Source: Pseudomonas sp. RIT-562
GTDB taxonomy: Bacteria; Pseudomonadota; Gammaproteobacteria; Pseudomonadales; Pseudomonadaceae
NCBI RefSeq assembly: GCF_026241895.1
Contig: NZ_JAPJIV010000021.1
Location: forward strand, 1-64,000
Length of the DNA stretch: 64,000 nucleotides
Reading direction: 5' to 3'
Under the pieces are notes generated by a model that was not told where the DNA came from, searched no databases, and saw only the letters and a program-made list of their open reading frames with translations. Position 1 is the stretch's first letter, and each line of letters opens with the position of its first letter. The translations under genes were made by a program, and so were the position numbers. Positions 23,815 to 32,119 of the stretch are shown piece by piece.

Positions 23815-25383
23815 ATGAACGAATTTTCCCGACGCCAGTTCCTGGGCAGTGGCCTGGCCGTCAGTGGTGGGCTGCTGCTCGGCAGCAGCTTGCTCTCCGG
23901 TTGCGACAGCGGGGCACAGGTCAGCGGCGCGGCGGCGTTGGCGAGCACCCCGGTGCGCGGCGGGCGCTTGCGCGTGGGCATCATCGATGGCGACCAGTCG
24001 GGTAACCTCGATGCGCACAAACCCGTGGGCGGCGGGATCATTCGAGGCTGGGCGCTGTACAGCAAATTCTGGGAATGGAACACCGACGTCAGTACCCGCC
24101 TGGCCCTGGCCGAGTTCGCCGAACCCAATGCCGACGCCAGCGCCTGGACCATCCGGATCAAACCGGGCCTGGAGTTCCACCACGGCAAGAGCATTGGCGC
24201 CGATGACATGCTGTTCTCCATCCTGCGCCTGACCGATCCGCAACTGGCGTCGCCGTTTGCCGGCCTGGTCGGGGCGATCGACCGCAATGCGCTGCGCAAA
24301 CTGGATGCACGCACCATCGAAATCCGCTTCAAGGAAGGCCAGAGTTTTTATCCGCTGGATGAAACCCTGATCAGTTTCGGCGGCATCGTCCCCACCGATT
24401 ATCATCCCGTGAGCAATCCGGTGGGCGCCGGGCCCTATAAGCTCAAGAGCTTCATTCCCGGGCAGCGCTCGCTCTACCAACGCTTCGACAATTACTACAA
24501 GCCCGGCCAACCCTACGCCGATGAACTGGAGATCATCGAGTTCAAGGACCAGGTGTCCCGCGCCGCCGCGCTGCGTGCAGGGCAGATCGACGTGGCCAGT
24601 GGCGTGCAGGCGGAACACAGTGCGCTGCTCAAGGCTGATTCGCGGCTGCGGTTATACGCCTCGCCCAGCACTTCGTTCACCGGGTTCAATCTGAACCTGG
24701 CCAAGGCGCCGTTCCAGGACCCGCGGGTGCGCCAGGCGTTTCGTCTGCTGGCCGACCGTCGCGAGCTGGTGGATCGCGGCCTCAATGGTTTCGGGCGCAT
24801 CGCCAATGACCTGTACTCGCCCCACGACCCCACCTACAACCACGGCATTGCCCAACGCCCGTACGACCTGGAACAGGCGCGCTCGCTGTTGCGTCAGGCC
24901 GGGCAAAGCGACCTGCGCGTCGAGTTGACCACCACTCCCGGGCCGGGTGTGAACGCGGCACTGGTGTTCGCGCAGCAGGCGAAGAAAGCCGGGGTCGAGA
25001 TCAAGGTCAACCAGGTGGATGGCTCGGTGTTCAATGGGCCGCAACGGGAAAACTGGCTGCTGTCGCCGGGCTCCACACCGGCCCGGGGCTTCCTCGCCTC
25101 GGCGCTGCACAACGACGCGCCCCAAGCCATCTACAACCGCAGCAACTTTCACGATGAGCGCTTCAGTGCGTTGTATCGCCAGGCCCTGGCTCAGCCTGAT
25201 CTTGCGCAGCGCAAGGTGCTGGTGCATGAAGCGCAGGCCATTCAGCACGAGCGCGGTGGCCTGCTGATCTGGGGTTTTAATGATGTGCTCGACGCGGCCT
25301 CGGTCCGGGTCGGTGGCCTGCAACCGGAACAGACGACTTTTGCCTCTTGGCGTTTTGACGAGATGTGGGTGAACCATGCCTGA
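23815..25383 (+). CDS. Opp/Dpp-family (family 5) solute-binding lipoprotein
   Basis: A 522-residue binding protein with a Tat-like signal (SRRQFL, residues 5-10) and lipobox LLSGC with Cys30, so a Tat-exported lipoprotein is likely. The SBP_bac_5 body includes GLEFHHGKSIGADDMLFSI, GAGPYKLKSF and FNLNLAKAPFQDPRVRQAF. Cys30 is the only cysteine and three Met were found, the same sulfur sparing as in the enzymes. GAGGAG precedes the ATG. It feeds the two permeases and fused ATPase that follow; overlap with the first permease is 8 bp. The ligand is probably the organosulfur substrate of the preceding monooxygenase. Confidence 0.87.
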   Translation: MNEFSRRQFLGSGLAVSGGLLLGSSLLSGCDSGAQVSGAAALASTPVRGGRLRVGIIDGDQSGNLDAHKPVGGGIIRGWALYSKFWEWNTDVSTRLALAEFAEPNADASAWTIRIKPGLEFHHGKSIGADDMLFSILRLTDPQLASPFAGLVGAIDRNALRKLDARTIEIRFKEGQSFYPLDETLISFGGIVPTDYHPVSNPVGAGPYKLKSFIPGQRSLYQRFDNYYKPGQPYADELEIIEFKDQVSRAAALRAGQIDVASGVQAEHSALLKADSRLRLYASPSTSFTGFNLNLAKAPFQDPRVRQAFRLLADRRELVDRGLNGFGRIANDLYSPHDPTYNHGIAQRPYDLEQARSLLRQAGQSDLRVELTTTPGPGVNAALVFAQQAKKAGVEIKVNQVDGSVFNGPQRENWLLSPGSTPARGFLASALHNDAPQAIYNRSNFHDERFSALYRQALAQPDLAQRKVLVHEAQAIQHERGGLLIWGFNDVLDAASVRVGGLQPEQTTFASWRFDEMWVNHA

Positions 25384-26437
25384 GGCTTCCTGCAAGCAAC
25401 CGCGCACTCCGGCCTGGCTGCCCTGGTTCGTCGGCCGCCTGGCCTACGGCGTGCTGACCGCATGGGTGATCAGCCTGGTGGTGTTCATCGCCACCCAGGC
25501 GCTGCCATCGGACCCGGCCCGGGTCATCTTGGGTCCCGATGCGCCGCTGGAAAGCATCCTGACCCTGCAACGCCAGTTGGGCCTGGACCGACCGATTCTC
25601 GAACAATACCTGCGCTGGCTGGGGCAGGCGCTGAGTGGGGAACTGGGCGTGTCGCTCGACTCCAATGCGCCAGTGGGCAGCATTCTGTTCGGCCGATTTG
25701 GCTATACCCTGGCGCTGCTCGCCGGGGTGATCGCCGTGGTGGTGCCGGCGGCGTTGTCGCTCGGGGTGTTCCTGGCGTTACGCCGGGACAGTCGCCTGGA
25801 CCGCTGGAGCCTGTCGCTGCTGATCTTCCTCAAGGCCACACCGGGTTTCCTCCTGGCCATCGGCCTGGTGCTGCTGTTTTCCATGCCGCATATGGACGTG
25901 CTGCCCGCCGTGTCGATCCTCGATCCGGACAAATCACTCCTGCACCAATTGCAATTCCTGGTGCTGCCGGTGGTGGCTTTGAGTCTGTCGGCATTGCCGT
26001 ATCTGACGCGCATGGTGCGGGCGTCCATGATCGAGGCGCTGGAGTCCGATTACGTGGTGGCCGCACGCCTGCGCGGTGTTCCAGAGTGGCGCATCGTCTG
26101 GCGCCATACGTTGCCCAACGCACTGATCCCGGCAATCCAGGGTGTGGCGCTGACGCTGCGCACGCTGATAGGCGGGGCGTTGCTGGCCGAGGTGATCTTC
26201 AGCTATCCAGGCATTGGTACTTCGCTGAATTCGGCGATCCAGATGCGCGATTTGCCGATGGTCCAGGCGATCGTGCTGGTGATCACCTTGGGCGTGGTCC
26301 TGATCAACCTGCTCGCCGACCTGCTGACCGTACTGCTCACGCCAAAATTGCGCACCGCGCGCCGCGTCACCCTGATCCAGCGCAGCCGCCGGGGCATTCT
26401 GCCGTGGTGGCGCCGCTCCCCATCCAAAGCGCCTTGA
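25376..26437 (+). CDS. Opp/Dpp-type ABC permease, DppB-like
   Basis: A 353-residue permease with about six membrane segments, the N-terminal block DPARVILGPDAPLESILTLQRQLGLDRPILEQYLRWL typical of DppB, and the EAA loop MIEALESDYVVAARLRGVPEWRIVWRHTLPNALIPAIQ. It overlaps the binding-protein gene by 8 bp and precedes the second permease by 10 bp. Met content is normal (7), as expected for a low-abundance membrane protein. Confidence 0.9.
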   Translation: MPEASCKQPRTPAWLPWFVGRLAYGVLTAWVISLVVFIATQALPSDPARVILGPDAPLESILTLQRQLGLDRPILEQYLRWLGQALSGELGVSLDSNAPVGSILFGRFGYTLALLAGVIAVVVPAALSLGVFLALRRDSRLDRWSLSLLIFLKATPGFLLAIGLVLLFSMPHMDVLPAVSILDPDKSLLHQLQFLVLPVVALSLSALPYLTRMVRASMIEALESDYVVAARLRGVPEWRIVWRHTLPNALIPAIQGVALTLRTLIGGALLAEVIFSYPGIGTSLNSAIQMRDLPMVQAIVLVITLGVVLINLLADLLTVLLTPKLRTARRVTLIQRSRRGILPWWRRSPSKAP

Positions 26438-26447
26438 GAGGTACAAC

Positions 26448-27293
26448 ATGACTGATACCCGACGTTCGCGCTGGCGAATCTGGCTGGCGGAACCGCAAAC
26501 CCGCAAAGGCGCGCTGATTACTGCAGCGGTGGTGGCGCTGGCGCTGTTCGGCCCCTGGTTGGCACCCCACAGCCCGACGCAGATGCTTGGCTCGGTGTAC
26601 GGCGCCCCAGTTGGCGCGGCGGTGCTGGGCTACGACTTTCTGGGGCACGACGTGCTGTCGCGTTTGCTCAGCGGTGGCCTGTCGGTGTTGTGGATGTCCG
26701 TGGCGGCGGCTTCGATTGCGTTGCTGGTCGGCAGTGCGTTGGGGCTGCTCGCGGGATTTTCCCGGCGCCGGCTGGATCACCTGATCACTTGGCTGGCGGA
26801 CGTGTCACTGGCGTTTCCCGACTTGATCCTGGTGTTGCTGATCGTCTCGATGCTCGGCCGCGAGCCGTGGTTGATCGTGCTCACCGTGGCCATCGCCTTC
26901 ACCCCCGGGGTAATTCGCCTGGCCCGTGGCAGCGCGGTGGCGGTGGCGGGGCAGGAGTTCGTCGAGGCGGCGCAGATGATGGGTTACTCGCGGCGGCGCA
27001 TTCTGTTCCGGGAGATCCTGCCAAACATTCTGACGCCGCTGCTGGTGCACTTCGGCAACATGTTGACCTGGGGCGTCGGGATGCTCTCGGGCCTGAGTTT
27101 CCTCGGCTACGGGGTGGCCCCACCGACCGCTGACTGGGGGCTGATGATCAATGAAAACCAGGCCGGGTTGCTGGTGCAACCCTGGGCGGTGCTGGCACCC
27201 GCCATCCTGATCGGTATTTTCGCCTACGGCACCAACATCCTCGCCGAGGGCATCGGCCGCAGCAGTTCACGAATCGGAGAAAAGCAGTCATGA
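26448..27293 (+). CDS. Opp/Dpp-type ABC permease, DppC-like
   Basis: A 281-residue permease with the DppC signature GAAVLGYDFLGHDVLSRLLSGG, a membrane domain of about five to six segments, and the EAA loop GQEFVEAAQMMGYSRRRILFREILPNILTPLLVHF. Its stop overlaps the start of the ATPase (ATGA), indicating translational coupling. Confidence 0.9.
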   Translation: MTDTRRSRWRIWLAEPQTRKGALITAAVVALALFGPWLAPHSPTQMLGSVYGAPVGAAVLGYDFLGHDVLSRLLSGGLSVLWMSVAAASIALLVGSALGLLAGFSRRRLDHLITWLADVSLAFPDLILVLLIVSMLGREPWLIVLTVAIAFTPGVIRLARGSAVAVAGQEFVEAAQMMGYSRRRILFREILPNILTPLLVHFGNMLTWGVGMLSGLSFLGYGVAPPTADWGLMINENQAGLLVQPWAVLAPAILIGIFAYGTNILAEGIGRSSSRIGEKQS

Positions 27294-29101
27294 ATGGGCT
27301 TGCCGCGATCGAATCCCGTGCGCCGTTGAGCGCGGCGGGGGTATTGCAGGTTCGGGATCTGCGGGTGGAGTTGGCGGGGCAGATCGATGTGCTGTCCGGG
27401 GTGTCGTTCAGCCTGGAGCCGGGGGAGATTCTCGGGTTGGTTGGCGAATCCGGCTCGGGCAAGACCACCCTCGCCACGGCGTTGCTGGCCCATGCCCGAC
27501 GAGGTGCGCGGATTGTTGGCGGGCACGTCGAGGTGGCCGGCCAGTCATTACTGACGCTGCACGGGGAAGCGTTGCGCCGGGCCCGTGGCAGCCTGATCGG
27601 CTACGTCGCCCAGGACCCGGCGACGGCGTTGAATCCAGTGCTGCGCATTGGCAGCCTGCTGCGCGAAACCCTCGCGGCGCACCAGGTTGAGCTGGACCGC
27701 GAAGCGCAACAGCAGCGCATCGTCGACACTCTGCGGGACGTGGGCCTGCCAGACGACCCGGCGTTCCTGCGGCGTTTTCCCCATCAATTGTCCGGCGGGC
27801 AGCAGCAGCGAGTGATGCTGGCGCTGGCGTTTGTCCTGCGTCCGCGCCTGATCGTGCTGGATGAGCCGACCACTGCGCTGGACGTCACCACCCAGGCGCA
27901 TATCCTCGCCACCTTGCGCCGCTTGTGCAAAAACCTGGGCGTGGCGGCGGTGTATGTGTCCCACGACTTGGCGGTGATCAAGGAATTGGTGGACCGGGTG
28001 ATGGTGATGTACGCCGGGCGAATCGTTGAAGTCGCCGACCGGCAGGCGTTGTTCGCCAGGCCGGCGCATCCGTACACCCGCGGTCTGCTGGCGGCGATCC
28101 CGGATGTGGCGCAGCGTCGCGATCTGCAGGCGATAGCGGGGCATGCGCCGGCACCGGGGCAGCGACCACAAGGCTGCGCGTTTGCGCCCCGGTGTTCGCG
28201 CATTATGCTTGAGTGCGCGCAGGCTGAGCCCGCCTTGCGCGACCTGGCTTCTGGCCAGCGAGTGGCGTGTTTTGATCCGTATCTTCAGAACCTGCAGTTG
28301 CTGGCCCATGCGCCGTTGCCGACTGTCGATGTGCCGGTGGAGCGGGCGCCTTTGCTGGAGGTCAGGGATCTCAACGTGGCCTACGATCGCCAGGTGTTGT
28401 TCGACGTGTCCCTGCGGGTGGCCGCCGGGGAATGCCTGGCCCTGGTGGGCGAGTCCGGTTCCGGCAAGACCAGCCTGGCTCGGGCGATTGCCGGGCTGGG
28501 GGAGAATGCCGAAGGCCAGTTGCTGTATGCGGGTAGGCCGCTGAGCCTGGCGGCCCGCCAGCGGGATGGCCGGCAACGGCACCAGATTCAGTACATCTTC
28601 CAGAATCCGTACCGTGCGCTGAATCCGCGACAGACCGTGTACCAAACGCTGAGCGCAGCGCTGCAGCACTTCTTCGGCATCAAGGGCGCAACAGCGCGCG
28701 AGCGCGTGAACGCGGTGCTGCAGCGGGTATCGCTGGCGCCATCGGTGGCCGACCTGTTCCCCCACAGTCTGTCGGGCGGCGAGCGCCAACGCGTGGCAAT
28801 CGCCCGGGCGCTGGTGTGTGAACCGAAATTGCTGATCTGCGATGAAATCACCTCGGCGCTGGACGTGTCGGTCCAGGCGTCGATCCTGGGGTTGCTGCGG
28901 CAACTGCAGCTTGAAGGCCTGACCTTGTTGTTCGTCACCCACGATCTTGGAGTGGTGCGCGCCATTGCCGATCGAGTGCTGGTGTTGAAGTTGGGCAGGG
29001 TGGTGGAGCAGGGATTGGTGGACGCGGTGCTGGATCAGCCGCAAGCGGCCTATACGCGCACGTTGCTTGAGCATTCGCCGACGTTGGCGGGCCGTCCGTA
29101 G
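27290..29101 (+). CDS. Fused dual-domain ABC ATPase, DppD-DppF type
   Basis: A 603-residue fusion of two oligopeptide-type ATPases. Domain 1 (about 15-330): Walker A GESGSGKTT, signature LSGGQQQR, Walker B LIVLDEPTTALD, and the oligo_HPY tail CAFAPRCSRIMLECAQAEP that precedes some iron-sulfur-like Cys clusters. Domain 2 (about 345-600): Walker A GESGSGKTS, signature LSGGERQR, Walker B LLICDEITSALD. Both sites look active. It is the last gene of the plus-strand operon that starts with the third desulfinase homologue. YejF and GsiA show the same fused layout. Confidence 0.9.
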   Translation: MNGLAAIESRAPLSAAGVLQVRDLRVELAGQIDVLSGVSFSLEPGEILGLVGESGSGKTTLATALLAHARRGARIVGGHVEVAGQSLLTLHGEALRRARGSLIGYVAQDPATALNPVLRIGSLLRETLAAHQVELDREAQQQRIVDTLRDVGLPDDPAFLRRFPHQLSGGQQQRVMLALAFVLRPRLIVLDEPTTALDVTTQAHILATLRRLCKNLGVAAVYVSHDLAVIKELVDRVMVMYAGRIVEVADRQALFARPAHPYTRGLLAAIPDVAQRRDLQAIAGHAPAPGQRPQGCAFAPRCSRIMLECAQAEPALRDLASGQRVACFDPYLQNLQLLAHAPLPTVDVPVERAPLLEVRDLNVAYDRQVLFDVSLRVAAGECLALVGESGSGKTSLARAIAGLGENAEGQLLYAGRPLSLAARQRDGRQRHQIQYIFQNPYRALNPRQTVYQTLSAALQHFFGIKGATARERVNAVLQRVSLAPSVADLFPHSLSGGERQRVAIARALVCEPKLLICDEITSALDVSVQASILGLLRQLQLEGLTLLFVTHDLGVVRAIADRVLVLKLGRVVEQGLVDAVLDQPQAAYTRTLLEHSPTLAGRP

Positions 29102-29234
29102 GAGCCCGGCTTGCCGGCGATGGCGGTCTTGCGGACGTCATCGCTGGCAAGCCAGGCTCCTACAATTATTCGGGTGTATGGGGGATTTGGGTTCGGCACA
29201 CATCCGTAGGAGCCCGGCTTGCCGGCGATGGCGG
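29098..29234. repeat. REPIN plus a further REP
   Basis: Forward and inverted REP copies (29098-29163), then another forward copy (about 29206-29234), lie between the convergent ATPase and RidA genes. No intrinsic terminator was recognised here. Confidence 0.85.
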
Positions 29235-29277
29235 CCTGACATTCACCAGCGCAATCGCCGACCAGCCCCCAGGGTAT

Positions 29278-29652
29278 TCATTCAACGCAGGCGTACACCA
29301 CTAATTCCACCAACATCTCCTCCCTTGCCAACCCCGCTACCACCACCGCGGCCCGGTTGGGGAAGGGCGCCTTGAAGTAGTCGGTGTACAGGCCATTCAC
29401 CGTCGCCAGGTAGCTGCGGTCGGTGACGTAGATCAGCACCTGGGTCACGGCGTCCAGCGAGCTGCCGGCCGCTTCCAGGGTGTGGCGCAGGTTGTCCAGG
29501 GTCTGGCGGGTCTGGGCTTCGATGCCGCCCGGCACCACCTGACCCTCGCGATCGATGGGGATCTGCGCTGTGTACAGCGTGCCGTTGCCGACAACGGCCC
29601 ATTCCAGCGGGGCGCGAGAGGCGAACAGATCGGTCTTGACTGCGTATTTCAT
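29278..29652 (-). CDS. RidA/YjgF-family enamine/imine deaminase
   Basis: A 124-residue protein with the RidA signature at its C-terminus (PFPNRAAVVVAGLAREEMLVELVVYACVE), including the conserved Arg of the substrate pocket. RidA proteins hydrolyse reactive enamine and imine intermediates made by PLP enzymes and some oxidases. It lies 33 bp after the DUF3726 gene on the same strand, so it probably belongs to the BCCT catabolic operon upstream. An imine-forming step in that pathway is a reasonable inference. Confidence 0.88.
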   Translation of the reverse strand: MKYAVKTDLFASRAPLEWAVVGNGTLYTAQIPIDREGQVVPGGIEAQTRQTLDNLRHTLEAAGSSLDAVTQVLIYVTDRSYLATVNGLYTDYFKAPFPNRAAVVVAGLAREEMLVELVVYACVE

Positions 29653-29685
29653 GCAAATATTCCTGAAGCATTGGTAAAGAGGGGA

Positions 29686-30387
29686 TCAGCCGTCGCTGCT
29701 TTCACCGGCACCGCGCCGTCGGGACTCTTCGGTGCTTTCCACCAGCACTCGCTCGCCGAGTTTTTTCAACAACAGCCACACTTCATCATCCACCTCCAGC
29801 CCTCCCGGCGGCTGCGGGCTTGGTCTGGCGGTGAGGCTCAGGCGTGGCAGCAGGGTGAAGTGGCGGGAGATCAACACATTGATACTTTGCTCATCGGCCA
29901 TGGCCGGTTGCGGCAGATCATGCACCCGCAAGGACGGCTGGCTGTCGCCAGCACTCAAGGTGGCCACCAGTTCCTGCCGAGCATCGCGCCAGTACACGCA
30001 AAAATTCAGGCCTTGATCGGCGCAGCGTGCCAGGTAGCCGAGCAGCAGGATGCGGTTGTGGCAATGGCGAATGCGGATGAATGCGCTGCCACCGCGCAAC
30101 GCTTTGCTCACTCCCAGCTCGACGGCCTGGGCGGCGCAGCGCAGGACGCTTTGACCGTGGGCATCGAGGGTCAATTGCGCGGCATCTTCGTAGTGGGTTT
30201 CGATAGGTCGATCGACCTCGTCATGCAAAAACGCCAAGGCTTTTTTCAGCGCGCCGATGCCGTCCAGCCCTTGCAGCTGCAGGCGGGCGATCATCTCGGC
30301 GGCGTCGTCGCAATCCCCTGGGGCAAAGCCCAGGCCTTCGAAGGCCTTGCGGCAGATCACCTGTACTTCATTGAACGAAACACGCAT
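29686..30387 (-). CDS. DUF3726-like protein of unknown function
   Basis: A 233-residue cytoplasmic protein. The first part resembles a helical dehydrogenase-like fragment (MRVSFNEVQVICRKAFEGLGFAPGDCDDAAEMIARLQLQGLDGI), and a His/Cys-containing stretch follows (RIRHCHNRILLLGYLARC). The tail after residue 215 is polar and probably disordered. My recollection is that this matches DUF3726, for which I know no function. Its ATG overlaps the stop of the 568-residue unknown (TGATG), so the two are translationally coupled and may work as a complex. Confidence 0.65.
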   Translation of the reverse strand: MRVSFNEVQVICRKAFEGLGFAPGDCDDAAEMIARLQLQGLDGIGALKKALAFLHDEVDRPIETHYEDAAQLTLDAHGQSVLRCAAQAVELGVSKALRGGSAFIRIRHCHNRILLLGYLARCADQGLNFCVYWRDARQELVATLSAGDSQPSLRVHDLPQPAMADEQSINVLISRHFTLLPRLSLTARPSPQPPGGLEVDDEVWLLLKKLGERVLVESTEESRRRGAGESSDG

Positions 30388-32093
30388 CAGACTTCTCCGT
30401 CCAGTGTGGGCATGACCGCGAAGTTCCAGTCGTCGTCGAAAGGCTGGCCGATCTCGCTGACCAGGGGCGCACCCTGGAATAAGGTGATGCGCACCCAGCG
30501 GCTGGATTTCGGATCGAACTTGCCAGCGCCGAAGAACGCCAGCTTGCAGCGCAACAGGTCGATGGGCAGCATGTTGCGATCCATCAGGTTGGCGCGGATC
30601 TCACCAAAAGCGCAGCGGGCCATCCCTTGCAGACGGCACACGGTGCCCTTGAAGTGCGGTCGGGCGAGCAGAAAGTGCGCAGTCAGCTGCTGCGGGTGTT
30701 GCTCCATGTAGACCAACAGTGCCGCGTGGCAACGCTGGATGTTGTGCGCGATACCCAGCTGCATTTCCTTTTCCGCACCAGGCTCCAGGGCACGCTCACC
30801 CAGGCGCGGCTCTTCTTTTTCAGCCGAGCGATACCAGAAGAAGTGATTGGCTGCGGGGCTGCCCAGATCAAAATCCAGGGCCCAGCGGTAGTGGTTCTCG
30901 ATCAAGGCGCGCAGCTCGCTCAGCGGCATGTCGGCGTTGAGGCGAAAGCCTTCGCTGACGGCCATCTGTTCCGCCAGCGGATCGACCCGTTGCGGGTACA
31001 ACTCCAGCAGCAGGCTCACCAGCAGTTCCTGGCAGCCTGTGCCGCCATAGGTTTGAGTCCAGGCCTGGACTCGCCGCCACAGGTCGGCACTTGCAGGCTG
31101 CGCGTCGAACCACTGAAGCAGATTCGCCAGGTCAGCCAGGGTGCGCTGATCGATGCTCGCCTGGCGCTGGTCGTCAGTCACAGTCTGCTGCACATGTCGG
31201 TGCGCGCGCTCCAGCAGCGATCGCAGGCGCGCAATGTGGGGCAGATCCGCCGCTTGCTCCATGACCTGGGCCAATGCGGTTTCCCGCGCCCATACCCACT
31301 GGTTGACCAACTGCGGATGATTGATCAGGAACGGCGCCATGCCCAGCCCCGTTGAGTTGCCGACACCCAGGTAACGTTGCAGGGCAACGTCCAGGCCCAC
31401 CGCTCGTTGTGGATTGCGCGCCCGCGCCATGTGTTCGATCTGCTCGATACTGAAATGGCGCAGCAGGTACACGGTGAACATCTGCGCGCTGAACGGCTGG
31501 TTGAAATCCTCATTGCCTTGCAGGCAGCTGAAGTCGGCGATGCCGAACTTGCCGTTGCCGTACACGGCGGTGGTGCGATACAGGTAGCCCACTTCAGCCA
31601 GCTGCTGCGGTTGTGGCTGGACACCTTCGGCCAGGGCCGCGACGAACCGGTCGAAGTTGCGCAGGCTGCGATTGGCCCGGGACAGTACCAGGACTCGCGA
31701 GTCAAAACGCCCGGCCTCCTGCAGTGGCACGTTGCGGCGCAAGTCCTGCAGTTGCTGGTCATCGACATCACCGGCGAGCAGGACAAAACTCACGTCCCAT
31801 TGGTCGGCGATCACCCGGTCACTGCGTTTTTCCGGGGGCAGGTAGGCCGATAAAATCACGCAGTGGTAATGCGCGTTTGGGGTGTCGATGCGATAAATGG
31901 CGGTGCCGAAACCTTCGCTGTCGAGGTCGAATTGGCTGCGCTGGATACGCCATTGCTGGTTCATCATGCGGCGCATGCTGCTGCGCACGAAACTCAGGCG
32001 GCTCTGGAACTGGCTGCCCAGGCGATCGAGGTCCATGACCTGAGCGGCGGGGCGCATTGCCGGCTGCGATGGTGCGCTAGGAGAGTACGACAT
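30387..32093 (-). CDS. Conserved 568-residue protein of unknown function
   Basis: I do not recognise a characterised family. The protein has no signal peptide or membrane segment. Notable stretches are VGLDVALQRYLGVGNSTGLGMAPFLINHP around residues 230-260, and WALDFDLGSPAANHFFWYRSAEKEEPRLG. It is rich in His and Arg. Its C-terminal region (VCRLQGMARCAFGEIRANLMDRN) is Cys-containing. The start at 32093 (MSYSPSAPSQ) has AGGAAG seven bases upstream and is preferred to an ATG at 32117. It lies 26 bp after the BCCT transporter and is coupled to the DUF3726 gene. A catabolic role in the BCCT pathway is inference. Confidence 0.75.
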   Translation of the reverse strand: MSYSPSAPSQPAMRPAAQVMDLDRLGSQFQSRLSFVRSSMRRMMNQQWRIQRSQFDLDSEGFGTAIYRIDTPNAHYHCVILSAYLPPEKRSDRVIADQWDVSFVLLAGDVDDQQLQDLRRNVPLQEAGRFDSRVLVLSRANRSLRNFDRFVAALAEGVQPQPQQLAEVGYLYRTTAVYGNGKFGIADFSCLQGNEDFNQPFSAQMFTVYLLRHFSIEQIEHMARARNPQRAVGLDVALQRYLGVGNSTGLGMAPFLINHPQLVNQWVWARETALAQVMEQAADLPHIARLRSLLERAHRHVQQTVTDDQRQASIDQRTLADLANLLQWFDAQPASADLWRRVQAWTQTYGGTGCQELLVSLLLELYPQRVDPLAEQMAVSEGFRLNADMPLSELRALIENHYRWALDFDLGSPAANHFFWYRSAEKEEPRLGERALEPGAEKEMQLGIAHNIQRCHAALLVYMEQHPQQLTAHFLLARPHFKGTVCRLQGMARCAFGEIRANLMDRNMLPIDLLRCKLAFFGAGKFDPKSSRWVRITLFQGAPLVSEIGQPFDDDWNFAVMPTLDGEV

Positions 32094-32119
32094 CGTGACG
32101 CTTCCTGGATTATTCATGT

